Origin: Rhizobium esperanzae
Lineage (GTDB): Bacteria > Pseudomonadota > Alphaproteobacteria > Rhizobiales > Rhizobiaceae
Length of the DNA: 64,000 bases
Reading direction: 5' to 3'
Assembly: GCF_002204185.1 (NCBI RefSeq)
Contig: NZ_MXPU01000004.1
Coordinates: 344,371-408,370, forward strand
The notes under the pieces are model-generated. The model saw nothing but the letters and a program-made list of their open reading frames with translations. It did no database searches and was not told the origin of the DNA. Numbering within the stretch: position 1 is the first letter of the stretch; every line of letters begins with the position of its first letter. Made by a program: the position numbers and the translations under genes. Shown here piece after piece: positions 52,645 through 61,499 of the stretch.

Positions 52645-53502
52645 ATGTTTACGATCATCCGCGACCTCGCGCGCCAGAATACGGAATTCCTCTGCGGCCT
52701 GCTGCTCTTTGCCGTCATCGTCGCCGCCGTCATCCTCTCCTATTTCTCGCCCTATGGCGCGACCGACATCTATCTCCTGCCGCCCGACATGCCGCCGGGT
52801 AGTGAATACTGGCTCGGCACCACCTCGCGCGGCCAGGACGTGTTCTGGCAGCTGACGATTGCGCTTCGCAACACCCTGTTCTTCGGCATCGGCGTCGCCT
52901 TTCTCTCGCGCATCATCTCGCTTGTTGTCGGGCTGGTGGCCGGTTATGCCGGCGGGGCGGTCGACCGGGTGCTGATGGCGATCAACGACAGCGTCATGGT
53001 CATCCCGCAATTTCCGCTGCTGATCCTGTTTTACTTCGTGCTGAAGGACAATATGACCTGGGCCGTGCTGATCGTCATCATGGCCTCGCTCGGCTGGTCT
53101 TATGACGCGCGCCTGATCCGCTCGGTCGCGCTCGGCCTGAAGAGCCGGCCGTTTACCACCCAGAGCGTCTATTCCGGCATGACCATGCGCAAGATCCTCG
53201 TCGAGGAGCACCTGCCCTATGTGCTGCCGATCGTCTTCGCGACGACGATGAACAACATGATCTGGTCAATCGGCATGGAGATCACCCTTTCGGTGCTCGG
53301 TTTCACCGACATCGAGACGCCGACCATGGGCATGATGATCTACTGGGCCAATGCGCATTCGGCGCTGATCTCGGGCATCTGGTGGTGGGTCGCCGCCCCC
53401 GTCGCCGTCATCGTCATTCTCTTCCTGGCGCTCTTCCTGCTGTCCATGTCGATGAACGAATATAATGATCCGCGCAGCCGGCTGAACCGGATGGGAAGTT
53501 AG
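52645..53502 (+). CDS. Opp-type ABC transporter permease (DppC-like)
   Basis: Second permease of the system, 285 aa. It has WLGTTSRGQDVFWQLTIALR, VVGLVAGYAGGAVDRVLMAI and the late MEITLSVLGFTDIETPTMGM, all in the DppC/OppC order. It ends one base before the ATPase gene. Confidence 0.92.
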   Translation: MFTIIRDLARQNTEFLCGLLLFAVIVAAVILSYFSPYGATDIYLLPPDMPPGSEYWLGTTSRGQDVFWQLTIALRNTLFFGIGVAFLSRIISLVVGLVAGYAGGAVDRVLMAINDSVMVIPQFPLLILFYFVLKDNMTWAVLIVIMASLGWSYDARLIRSVALGLKSRPFTTQSVYSGMTMRKILVEEHLPYVLPIVFATTMNNMIWSIGMEITLSVLGFTDIETPTMGMMIYWANAHSALISGIWWWVAAPVAVIVILFLALFLLSMSMNEYNDPRSRLNRMGS

Positions 53503-53503
53503 C

Positions 53504-54493
53504 ATGCAGCCTTTGGTCGAAATCGAAAACCTGAAAGCCTATTACCGCGCCTTCCTCTATGGCGTCGATCGCGAGGTGCGGGCCGTCGACGACATCAGCC
53601 TGACGATCCGCCGCGGCGAGGTCTATGGCGTCGCCGGTGAATCGAGCAGCGGCAAGACGACGCTGATCAAGACCATCGCCGGCGCCATCCGGCCGCCGCT
53701 CCGGGTCGTCTCCGGCAGCGTCAAATTCCACTTCGGCGGCGGCACCCAGGATCTCTATGCGATGACGCCGGAGGAGCGCGTGGCGCTGCGCTGGAAGCAT
53801 CTCTCCTATATCATGCAGGGCTCGATGAATGTGCTCAATCCGGTGCGCCGGATCCGCCATTCCTTCACCGATTTCGCCTTCCGCCACATGAAGGTGAGCA
53901 AATCAGTCTTTTTCGAAAAGGTCGCCAACCACCTGCAGCGGCTGAAGCTCGATCCGCAGCTGCTCGACGCCTATCCGCACGAACTCTCCGGCGGCATGCG
54001 CCAGCGCATGACCATTGCGCTCGCCACCATCCTGACGCCGGAATTCATCATCGCCGACGAGCCGACGACCGCGCTCGACGTCATCGTGCAGCGCGATGTG
54101 CTGTCGATGATCCGCGACATCCAGCGCGAGATGGGCTCGTCCTTCCTGTTCGTCACCCATGACATGGGTGTGCATGCGACCGTCTCCGACCGCATCGGCA
54201 TCGTCTATGCCGGCCGGCTGGTCGAGGAGGCGCCGACGGCCAAGCTCTTCAGCGCGCCGCTCCACCCCTATACGCAGCATCTCGTCGGCAGCCTGCCGAA
54301 GATCGGCGACCCCACCACCCGGCCCTCGCTGGAGGGACGGCCGCCGAACCTCGCCATGCCGCCGGAGGGCTGCCGCTTCCACCCGCGCTGCCCGAAGCGC
54401 ATGGAGATTTGCTCACAGAAAGTTCCGCCCATGGTCACCGTCGCGCCGGAGCGGCGGGTGGCGTGTTTTGCGGTTACGGGGGATCAGGTGTGA
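53504..54493 (+). CDS. Opp-type ABC transporter ATP-binding protein (DppD-like)
   Basis: ATPase of 329 aa. Walker A is VAGESSSGKTTLIKTIAGAI, signature LSGGMRQRMTIALATILTPE, Walker B FIIADEPTTALDVIVQRDVL, switch FVTHDMGVHATVSDR. The C-terminal oligopeptide/dipeptide extension has GCRFHPRCPKRMEICSQKVP, with four conserved Cys. The stop overlaps the next ATPase gene by GTGA. Confidence 0.93.
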   Translation: MQPLVEIENLKAYYRAFLYGVDREVRAVDDISLTIRRGEVYGVAGESSSGKTTLIKTIAGAIRPPLRVVSGSVKFHFGGGTQDLYAMTPEERVALRWKHLSYIMQGSMNVLNPVRRIRHSFTDFAFRHMKVSKSVFFEKVANHLQRLKLDPQLLDAYPHELSGGMRQRMTIALATILTPEFIIADEPTTALDVIVQRDVLSMIRDIQREMGSSFLFVTHDMGVHATVSDRIGIVYAGRLVEEAPTAKLFSAPLHPYTQHLVGSLPKIGDPTTRPSLEGRPPNLAMPPEGCRFHPRCPKRMEICSQKVPPMVTVAPERRVACFAVTGDQV

Positions 54494-55299
54494 CTCTGCT
54501 TAGCCTCTCGCATGTGACGAAAATCTACCGCCAGGGCGGCATGCTCGGCCGGCGGCTGATCACCGCCGTCAAAGATGTCAGCTTCGAGATCGGCGACGAG
54601 CCGGAGATCCTCTCGATCGTCGGCGAATCCGGCTCGGGCAAATCGACGGTGGCGGCGATGATCCTCGGCCAGGCCGAGCCGACCGAAGGCGAGCTGCAAT
54701 TTGCCGGCAAGACCGTCGCCAACAACAGCCGGGCCGAACGCACGGCCTTCATGAAGGAGGTGCAGCCGGTGCTGCAGAACCCCTTCGAAGCCTTCAATCC
54801 GCTGAAGCGGGTGGACCGCTACCTCTTCGAGACCGCCCGCAATTTCTCCGCCTCCGGCAACCGGCCGGACCGGCGGGAGGTGGAGAAGATGGCCGATACC
54901 GCCCTCCATCACGTCGGCCTGACGCTGGAAGAGGTGAAGGGCCGCTTCCCCCACGAACTCTCCGGCGGCCAGCTGCAGCGCGTCGCCATCGCCCGCGCGC
55001 TGATCCCCGAGCCGCGCCTGCTGGTGGCCGACGAGCCGGTCTCCATGGTCGACGCCTCGCTGCGCATGGCAATCGTCAACCTCTTCGGCCGGCTGAAGAA
55101 CGAGCTGGGGCTTTCGATCATCTACATCACGCATGATCTGGCGACGGCTTATTATGTCAGCGACAATATTATCATCATGCGCAAGGGTGAGATTGTCGAA
55201 AGGGGGCGGGCGCGGGCGGTGTTGGACGATCCGCAGCATGAGTATTCAAGGGCGCTGAAGGATGCGGTGTTGGCAGCGGAGTTTGGTGAGACGGCGTAG
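54490..55299 (+). CDS. Opp-type ABC transporter ATP-binding protein (DppF-like)
   Basis: Second ATPase, 269 aa. Walker A is IVGESGSGKSTVAAMILGQA, signature HELSGGQLQRVAIARALIPE, Walker B LLVADEPVSMVDASLRMAIV, switch YITHDLATAYYVSDN. It lacks the Cys-rich C-terminal extension of its partner. It starts with GTG at 54490 inside the previous stop. A decayed second copy of its 3' third occurs at 57860-58237, on the far side of the nuclease-like genes. Confidence 0.92.
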   Translation: MTLLSLSHVTKIYRQGGMLGRRLITAVKDVSFEIGDEPEILSIVGESGSGKSTVAAMILGQAEPTEGELQFAGKTVANNSRAERTAFMKEVQPVLQNPFEAFNPLKRVDRYLFETARNFSASGNRPDRREVEKMADTALHHVGLTLEEVKGRFPHELSGGQLQRVAIARALIPEPRLLVADEPVSMVDASLRMAIVNLFGRLKNELGLSIIYITHDLATAYYVSDNIIIMRKGEIVERGRARAVLDDPQHEYSRALKDAVLAAEFGETA

Positions 55300-55595
55300 G
55301 ATTGCAGACTGCATCTATCATCAGGCGTTATTTCTTCCCGGCTGACGACGGGGCTCCCATCCGCTCAAATCTGTAAAGACAGCGATCAACAAGCCGCTGG
55401 CGCTCGTCAGCAGCTGCACAGTCTGGCTGGTGTTTGAAGAGATGAAAAAGCCGCCTTGAAAGGATTCGAACCGTCCGATTAGGCCTTCGAATGCGATGGC
55501 TTCTAGCGCGGTCGCCTGAGGGCCTAATTCTTTTAAGTGACTTTCGCGCATGCTCCACGCGCTCTACTATCCTGGCGGGAAATTTGGAGAGGGGC

Positions 55596-56321
55596 ATGCA
55601 CTATCGCCAAAGGTCGATGCTGTTCGCGGCGCCTTGGCTGATCATCGGAGCTACCGCAGTAGGCGCGTCGGGCGAGATAACTGTTGCGGACTTCGATAAG
55701 CCAGAACTGCTGATCGTAGCACTGTTTTTCGGCTTCGCCATCGGCATGGCCGTCGAGCAGCTCTTAGCCGTGATGAGAAAACAGGCGTGGCAGGAGAGAA
55801 ACAGATCACGCTCCGAGGAAAGGCGCAGCAATGAGCGCATCTTATTGGGACCTTGGCGTCAGATGCCAGCTCCGGAGTCATTGAGACCAGTCGATGCCGC
55901 CGACCAAATGCGTATCGTGATGCGTTCGCAGTTCACTATTCAGCCGTTGCTGAACAAGAGCGAAGCTCGAGTGTTTCGGGAGCTCGACAGCATGGTGATC
56001 GGTTGCAATTCTTCCTGGCAGGTGATGGCGCAGGTTTCGTTGGGCGAAATCCTCCGAAGCGCCGATGCGGACGCCTACAGTTGCATCAACTCTAAGCGAG
56101 TCGACTTGCTGCTCGTAGACAGCAATTGCCGACCGCGACATGTCATCGAGTACCAGGGCGGAGGACACCATCAAGGCACCGCAGCCGCACGCGACGCGGT
56201 AAAGAAGGAGGCGCTGCGACGCGCCGGGGTCGGCTATCACGAGGTGGTGGCTGGCCACACCACCCCATCGGAACTCAGGCGATTGGTCGAAAAGCTGGTG
56301 GATAAACCGATTGCCAGCTAA
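55596..56321 (+). CDS. DUF2726 domain membrane protein
   Basis: Protein of 241 aa. Two N-terminal hydrophobic segments (MLFAAPWLIIGATAVGASGE; LLIVALFFGFAIGMAVEQLL) anchor a soluble DUF2726 domain. That domain shows NKSEARVFRELDSMVIGCNS, AQVSLGEILRSAD, then SKRVDLLLVDSNCRPRHVIE and YQGGGHHQGTAAARDAVKKE. The D, E and K/H residues suggest a restriction-endonuclease-like fold. The start at 55596 has GGAGAGG upstream. The role may be nucleic-acid degradation or repair. First gene of the accessory island beyond oppF. Confidence 0.75.
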   Translation: MHYRQRSMLFAAPWLIIGATAVGASGEITVADFDKPELLIVALFFGFAIGMAVEQLLAVMRKQAWQERNRSRSEERRSNERILLGPWRQMPAPESLRPVDAADQMRIVMRSQFTIQPLLNKSEARVFRELDSMVIGCNSSWQVMAQVSLGEILRSADADAYSCINSKRVDLLLVDSNCRPRHVIEYQGGGHHQGTAAARDAVKKEALRRAGVGYHEVVAGHTTPSELRRLVEKLVDKPIAS

Positions 56322-56411
56322 CGCGCTTCCGTTACTCATGCCTGCACGGCCGAGTCGCTTCCAACGGAAGGAACCATCTCCTCGTCTTGATGGTGTGGAG
56401 GCGCAAACGGG

Positions 56412-57284
56412 ATGATCTCCGATTTCCAGGCCGTTCGCGAAAATCTGTTTCCGGCCAGCCACGGAGCCATTGAGGAGTGGGAGACTTTCCCCTGGCATCG
56501 CGACCGAACCAATCGAATTCAGGCTCATAAGGCACATTCGTCACAAGCCATCGCAATCGACGTGTTCGGCACGATAAAGATGAGCACAGATCGCGACCGC
56601 ATCTTCGACGCCATCGCTTCAACAATTGGCGTAGCACCGGGCGGTCCATGGGCGATAACACTCGAGTGGACAGATAGTCATCGGCTTTTGGGAGAACCAA
56701 GGCCTACGCAAGTCGATGCCCTCGCCGTCGGCTCGAAGGCTGCGCTCGTCATCGAGTGCAAATTCACCGAACCCGGCGGACAATGTAGCCAAACGGCCTT
56801 GTTGCGCTCGGGCGAGCGCCAATGCAACGGAAGCTATATCGAACAGATCAACCCGGGCAATGGCTTGCGCGCCCGCTGCGCTCTCACAGGCAAAGGCATT
56901 CGTTACTGGGAATACATTCCAGAGGTCTTCGCGCTTGATGCGGCTGTCGACCACACGCCCTGCCCATTTAAGACTGATGCCTATCAGTGGATGCGCAACG
57001 CCGTGCTGGCGGCAGCGTTTAGTAGACAGTACGGCCTTCAAGCGGCCGCCCTCGCAGCCTTTGCCGATCATCCCAGTTTTCCGACGGCCCGCAAAGCGAA
57101 GCGAGGCCTGATCGATTCTGGTCTCGGTGGCAGGGCTGCCGTCACACCCATTTCCTACCAGCAGATCATTGCGATCGCTTGTCACGTCGGCCTCGACCAA
57201 GAACTTTGGAACGACCTTTCTGCATGGATCGATCGAAAGATCGCAATGGCCGCCTTACGAAGATCGGTTTTCCAAGAGGTTTGA
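56412..57284 (+). CDS. PD-(D/E)XK nuclease-like protein
   Basis: Cytoplasmic protein of 290 aa. The nuclease-type core is PTQVDALAVGSKAALVIECK, ending in ExK followed by FTEPGG; Asp and the Glu/Lys pair are at about residues 99-115. It also has several Cys (CSQTALLRSGERQCNGSYIE; RARCALTGKGIRYWEYIP; HTPCPFKTDAYQWMRNAVLA), possibly a metal site. It resembles the putative restriction endonucleases called PGN_0703-like, from memory. One base separates it from the next gene, a second nuclease-like protein. No methyltransferase is visible nearby. Confidence 0.6.
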   Translation: MISDFQAVRENLFPASHGAIEEWETFPWHRDRTNRIQAHKAHSSQAIAIDVFGTIKMSTDRDRIFDAIASTIGVAPGGPWAITLEWTDSHRLLGEPRPTQVDALAVGSKAALVIECKFTEPGGQCSQTALLRSGERQCNGSYIEQINPGNGLRARCALTGKGIRYWEYIPEVFALDAAVDHTPCPFKTDAYQWMRNAVLAAAFSRQYGLQAAALAAFADHPSFPTARKAKRGLIDSGLGGRAAVTPISYQQIIAIACHVGLDQELWNDLSAWIDRKIAMAALRRSVFQEV

Positions 57285-57285
57285 A

Positions 57286-57783
57286 ATGGATACTGATATA
57301 TGGGATCGAGCCTTCTATGACGACGGCGAATGGGTTTCTTGGTCTGACGTGGAAGACCAACTCCTATACCAGGAGTGGCGAGTGAAATATCCCAATGCGG
57401 ACAGATCTTTGATTCCTTATTTTCAGGAACTCTTGTCGCTGGCACAAAGCTACCACCTTGAGACGGGCCGGCATCTCAACGCATACGGAGACATTGGGGA
57501 ACTCTTCGGCGCCATTACCCACGGAATAAAACTGAACAAGAATTACGCGCAAGGCGCCGATGGTAGGCTTGGCAACGATCACATTGAAATCAAAACCATT
57601 ACGCCATTCAAGTCCAACGACGAGCTTACCGTAAAGATGTCAGGCAATTTCAGCAAACTACTCGTCGTGAAGATCAATGCGGACTTTGAAGTCTCATCCC
57701 GGATGGTCGATCGCTCGAAGCTCCCTAAAACGGCTGAACCTCTCTTGAGAATAAGGTGGAGTGATCTGGCTGATCTCGAATGA
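57286..57783 (+). CDS. Small PD-(D/E)XK-like protein, partner of the upstream nuclease-like gene
   Basis: Protein of 165 aa. HLNAYGDIGELFGAITHGIK followed by ADGRLGNDHIEIKTITPFKS gives a conserved E...D...ExK pattern typical of restriction-endonuclease-like folds. Ends LPKTAEPLLRIRWSDLADLE. The start at 57286 has AAGAGG eight bases upstream. The pair is probably one transcription unit and may act together (for example as two subunits of a nuclease). Function not known. Confidence 0.6.
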   Translation: MDTDIWDRAFYDDGEWVSWSDVEDQLLYQEWRVKYPNADRSLIPYFQELLSLAQSYHLETGRHLNAYGDIGELFGAITHGIKLNKNYAQGADGRLGNDHIEIKTITPFKSNDELTVKMSGNFSKLLVVKINADFEVSSRMVDRSKLPKTAEPLLRIRWSDLADLE

Positions 57784-57859
57784 CGCTTAGCCAGCAATTA
57801 CGGCTTGGTTCTTTCCTGACCTTCGAAAGAGCATAGTAAGCAGACACGCAGCCCCGGCG

Positions 57860-58237
57860 TATGTCGGCCTCACCCTCGAGGAGGGGAAGGCCGTTTTTCC
57901 CCACGAACTCTCCGGCGCCCAGTTGCAGCGCATCGCCATCGCCCCCACGCTGATCCACAACCGCGCCTGCTGTGGCCGACGAACCGATCTCAATGGTCGA
58001 CGCGTCGCTGCGCCATCGTCAACCTCTTCGGCCGGCTGAAAATCGAACTGGGGCTTTCAATCATCTCCGTCACGGATGATCTCGCGACCGCCTATTACGT
58101 CAGCGATAACATTATCATCTGCGCAAAGTTGATCTTGTTGAACGGGGGCGGGCGCGGTGTTGGATGATCCGCAGCATGCCTATTCGCGGGCGTTGAAGGA
58201 TGCGGTGCTGGCGGCGGAGTTTGGGGCGATTGGGTGA
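57860..58237 (+). pseudogene. Decayed second copy of the oppF 3' end
   Basis: About 380 bases align with 54910-55299 (3' third of the ATPase gene) over the signature, Walker B and switch regions: CCCCACGAACTCTCCGGCG, GTCAACCTCTTCGGCCGGCT, and the end GCGGTGCTGGCGGCGGAGTT. Several single-base and 2-6 base deletions break the frame (for example one base lost before the Walker B Asp and five after TCGCTGCG). Many differences are at third codon positions. It is not expressed as protein. It marks the right edge of the 55.3-57.8 kb insertion. Confidence 0.8.
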
Positions 58238-58487
58238 GTGGTGTGGGGAGACCCAGCGTGATCCTTTTCGGTGGACGACTGGGAAAGGGTCGACCTTGAG
58301 CATGCTTCCAACTCTCATCGACCTCACAGCGACTCTTGATTAGGGCGGGTTCAATGGTGCCAGCGGTAACCGGTAAACGGAAATTCGGAAAGTCAAAACG
58401 AGAGTTCCGACTAGCTGGCAACTCTAGTAACTTTTGATCCATCAGATTTTGCGATACTCGATCTGTGAGAGTATGGAGACTGCCAGC

Positions 58488-60362
58488 ATGATAAAAGAAT
58501 GGCGCGTTAAGAATTTTAAATCGCTTGCCCAACCAAACATTTTAAGGCTGGCAAAAATCAATGTTATCGCGGGCGCAAACAGCAGCGGGAAAAGTAGCGT
58601 TATCCAAAGCATCCTGTTGTTGAAGCAAACACTGCAATATGCCGCTCGCAGCCGGGCACTTGCGTTAAACGGACCGATTCTAAGATTGGGCGATCTGGAT
58701 GATGTAAAACATCGAGGTTCCACAGATCCGTTCATTGAGTTTGGGTTTAAAGTGGAGTTCGGCGAGCACGAACGCGTAAATCAGTTTGCCAGTAGAAGTA
58801 CGACATTAGAAGGTCTCGCCTATCGTGGTAACCCATGGAGACATCTAGATTTAAGCGTCACTTTTGCAGATTCATCATCTGGCACTTATCTCGACGCAAG
58901 TCCAGAGGAGCAAAGCTCTAAGCGGTCAAAGCCTCTACTCGTTTCAATGGCAATCGACCTGAAGGCACAATCTGGACAACAAGAGCAAGGTCACAATTTC
59001 GTACGACTGTCGCGACGCGTCACTCACGATATCTCCGTCGCACCTACTGTCCTAAATCAGTTCGAGGTGGCAATAGATGATGCGAGTTATAATGAGATCA
59101 CAACCGATAAGCCCGATCCTCATATCATTGGGGGAGCGGTTCAGCATTTTCTGCCGAGTTGGACAGTCGTACAGTTCGATGCGGCAAAGCTGCTAATCAC
59201 GAAGGTCGCGGACTATTTGACTTCGAGACAAGGCAATACGCTTCTTGGTAGTGTAGCCGGGGTTGATGTGACGGATTATCCCCTGCCCAGAGACGCGGTC
59301 GACGTAATCAACAAATGGCTCCTAAACAAGCAATTGGTAGGGCTTACACAGCAGGCTCAGGAGATCACTGCAAAGCAAGCAAGAGAGGTTCTGCAGCGGC
59401 ATTTCCGTCCAAAAGGATTGCTGAGCTCGATCAATGATTCAGACGACGCACAAGAAGCTGTACGGTTGCGTGAGCAACTCCTGTCGTCAATGCTTCCTCA
59501 CCTACAGCCAAATCCAAGTCTAGAGATCGAACAACCTCGAACTATTAGAAATGCCACAGAATATATACGCGATTTCTTTACTCAGGGCGTGCGGTATCTT
59601 GGTCCGCTTCGAGACGCTCCGCGGGCGGTGTACCCCGTGGAGGCATTAGAAAATCCCACGGATGTTGGTTACAGAGGGGAGCATACGGCTGCAGTCCTTG
59701 AGACTAACGCCGGATCAGTTATCTTATATCATCTACCTCCGCCCGAAGGCATGGATATTGATTATATCGCTACGGCTGAGTCGGAATATGGTCCACTTCG
59801 AGACGCCGTTACTAAGTGGCTTAAATATATGGGCGTTGCTGTGGAGGTCCGCGCCATCGATACCGGGGTGTTCGGCAACGAACTGCGCGTTTCGACGGAA
59901 GCGGAAGGAGCGATGCATCACTTAACGAACGTCGGAGTGGGCGTGAGTCAGGTGTTGCCAATTGTAGTCAACGCTTTAATGGCGCAGCCGGGAACACTTC
60001 TAATCTTCGAGCAACCTGAGCTTCACCTGCATCCCAAGGTACAGGCACGACTGGCTGACTTTTTTGTTGCCCTCGCGCTTGATGGCAAGCAGCTGGTGCT
60101 TGAAACCCACAGCGAGTATCTGATCGACCGACTACGCCTCAGGATCGCCTTGGCGGAAGATGACGATGCTCGTGAAATGATAAGCATTCTGTTTTCTGAA
60201 AAGCGCGGCGGCAAGACGACCTTCACACCAGTTGAGCTTACCGAATACGGAGCAGTTACTAACTGGCCAAAGGACTTTTTTGAGCAATCACAAAGGGACG
60301 TGGGAAGGATTTTGAAAGCTGCCTCGTCGAAGCGACGCGCTCGTGCCGAGGGCAAATCTTGA
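58488..60362 (+). CDS. AAA ATPase (DUF3696-type, ABC/AAA15-like)
   Basis: ABC-type ATPase of 624 aa related to OLD/RecF-like proteins. MIKEWRVKNFKSLAQPNILR at the N-terminus and Walker A INVIAGANSSGKSSVIQSIL are classic. After a long middle domain (about 60-440) come the signature-like VGVGVSQVLPIVVNALMAQP, Walker B LLIFEQPELHLHPKVQARLA and the switch LVLETHSEYLIDRLRLRIAL. The C-terminal TPVELTEYGAVTNWPKDFFE fits DUF3696. ATG 58488 is chosen; 58473 is the alternative. It overlaps the partner gene by TTGA. Such ATPases are often components of phage-defence systems. Confidence 0.8.
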   Translation: MIKEWRVKNFKSLAQPNILRLAKINVIAGANSSGKSSVIQSILLLKQTLQYAARSRALALNGPILRLGDLDDVKHRGSTDPFIEFGFKVEFGEHERVNQFASRSTTLEGLAYRGNPWRHLDLSVTFADSSSGTYLDASPEEQSSKRSKPLLVSMAIDLKAQSGQQEQGHNFVRLSRRVTHDISVAPTVLNQFEVAIDDASYNEITTDKPDPHIIGGAVQHFLPSWTVVQFDAAKLLITKVADYLTSRQGNTLLGSVAGVDVTDYPLPRDAVDVINKWLLNKQLVGLTQQAQEITAKQAREVLQRHFRPKGLLSSINDSDDAQEAVRLREQLLSSMLPHLQPNPSLEIEQPRTIRNATEYIRDFFTQGVRYLGPLRDAPRAVYPVEALENPTDVGYRGEHTAAVLETNAGSVILYHLPPPEGMDIDYIATAESEYGPLRDAVTKWLKYMGVAVEVRAIDTGVFGNELRVSTEAEGAMHHLTNVGVGVSQVLPIVVNALMAQPGTLLIFEQPELHLHPKVQARLADFFVALALDGKQLVLETHSEYLIDRLRLRIALAEDDDAREMISILFSEKRGGKTTFTPVELTEYGAVTNWPKDFFEQSQRDVGRILKAASSKRRARAEGKS

Positions 60363-61408
60363 AACGTTTATATATTGATACCGCGCTGTTAGCGATACCC
60401 GGATATGCAATAGAGCCAGAGGCTGCACAGCAATTGGTCGACCGCGTGGGGCATTTTGCCGGATTGACATCTCCCTCACTGCCAATTGACCCGGTGATTT
60501 CTCAGGATGCTGAGGATTTGCTTTGGGCAAATAATCTTGGCGCCGGATATGACGAATTTCGCCAATTTATCGAAGTTATGGAACTGCAGAGATTTTATAC
60601 TCCTGATGACCTTCTCCGAAGCTATCAGGTGATTTTCGATCGAGCTGGCAAATCCAGTGAAGTTATGCCTTATGAAGCGGATTCCACGTCCAATTTCTGC
60701 GCCACACCAGAATTTCCAGGAAATTTGAGCCCGTCCAACATGGTATCTGAAACTCAAAGGATCATGTGTTCGGTCGGATTGATGCGAAGCGCGGGCCATA
60801 GTTGGAGCTTTGGTTCCGGTTTCGTTGGAAATGGCTTTGCAAGCTACGATATATCGACAGTCGTCGATGCGGTTCGGAGCTACTCGGACACGCGCGAGTC
60901 TGCCTCACCTCTCGTGGTTAACGTACCTTCGGTTACAAACCTCTTGGATTTAGCATCACCAGAAGCCGCAGCAGAGATATGGCTTGTAGCCGAGACTTCT
61001 GAGGACATCCACTTCGCAATTGCATTGGCTGCCAAGGCACTAAATCCTCACGGAGTTCTCAAGCCGTTTAAGATTGGCCCTGAATTTATTGGGGACTTAA
61101 AGGAATGCGAAGCGTGGAGGGATGGAAACCACGCCTCGGTCTGCCGGACCGTCTGCGCTCAGATTGTAGCGGGAATGTGCAATCGAAAAATCAAGCCGTT
61201 TGGGAGGCCGCATCAGGAGATGCGCGGTTTCGATGGTTCTCGCGGATGGAGAGTTCATCTGACAAAAGGGCATTCAGCGCTCCGTTTGCTCTTTTGGCAG
61301 AACGACGACGGCATCGAATTTGGCACCGTAGGGGTCAAACATGAACTGTTCTTAGCTGTGGGAGCTGCAGGAGCAGCTTTTGAGACGGACGTGATAAGCG
61401 TCCTTTGA
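60359..61408 (+). CDS. Unknown partner protein of the DUF3696-type ATPase
   Basis: Protein of 349 aa starting with TTG at 60359, inside the stop of the ATPase gene (TTGA), so translation is coupled. No whole-length family is recognised. The N-terminal part (YIDTALLAIPGYAIEPEAAQ) has an Asp-containing strand that could start a PIN-like fold. The C-terminal segment, about residues 285-335 (SRGWRVHLTKGHSALRLLFW; DGIEFGTVGVKHELFL), resembles the last strands of RelE/ParE-type toxins. A toxin or nuclease effector controlled by the ATPase would fit; this is inference. A/T-rich codons indicate transfer. Confidence 0.6.
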   Translation: MKRLYIDTALLAIPGYAIEPEAAQQLVDRVGHFAGLTSPSLPIDPVISQDAEDLLWANNLGAGYDEFRQFIEVMELQRFYTPDDLLRSYQVIFDRAGKSSEVMPYEADSTSNFCATPEFPGNLSPSNMVSETQRIMCSVGLMRSAGHSWSFGSGFVGNGFASYDISTVVDAVRSYSDTRESASPLVVNVPSVTNLLDLASPEAAAEIWLVAETSEDIHFAIALAAKALNPHGVLKPFKIGPEFIGDLKECEAWRDGNHASVCRTVCAQIVAGMCNRKIKPFGRPHQEMRGFDGSRGWRVHLTKGHSALRLLFWQNDDGIEFGTVGVKHELFLAVGAAGAAFETDVISVL

Positions 61409-61499
61409 GAAGGGAAATACCTACCTCCCGGTCGCACGAACGATTGTGAGATATCGATGATAAAGCCGAGTGAGGCGGCTGGATCCTCCCTTGTTCAAC

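Noticed and set aside
55321..55551. 76-codon minus-strand frame at the island edge
   Set aside because: Amino-acid composition is less shadow-like than usual (FFISSNTSQTVQLLTSASG), but no ribosome site, family or conserved neighbour supports it.
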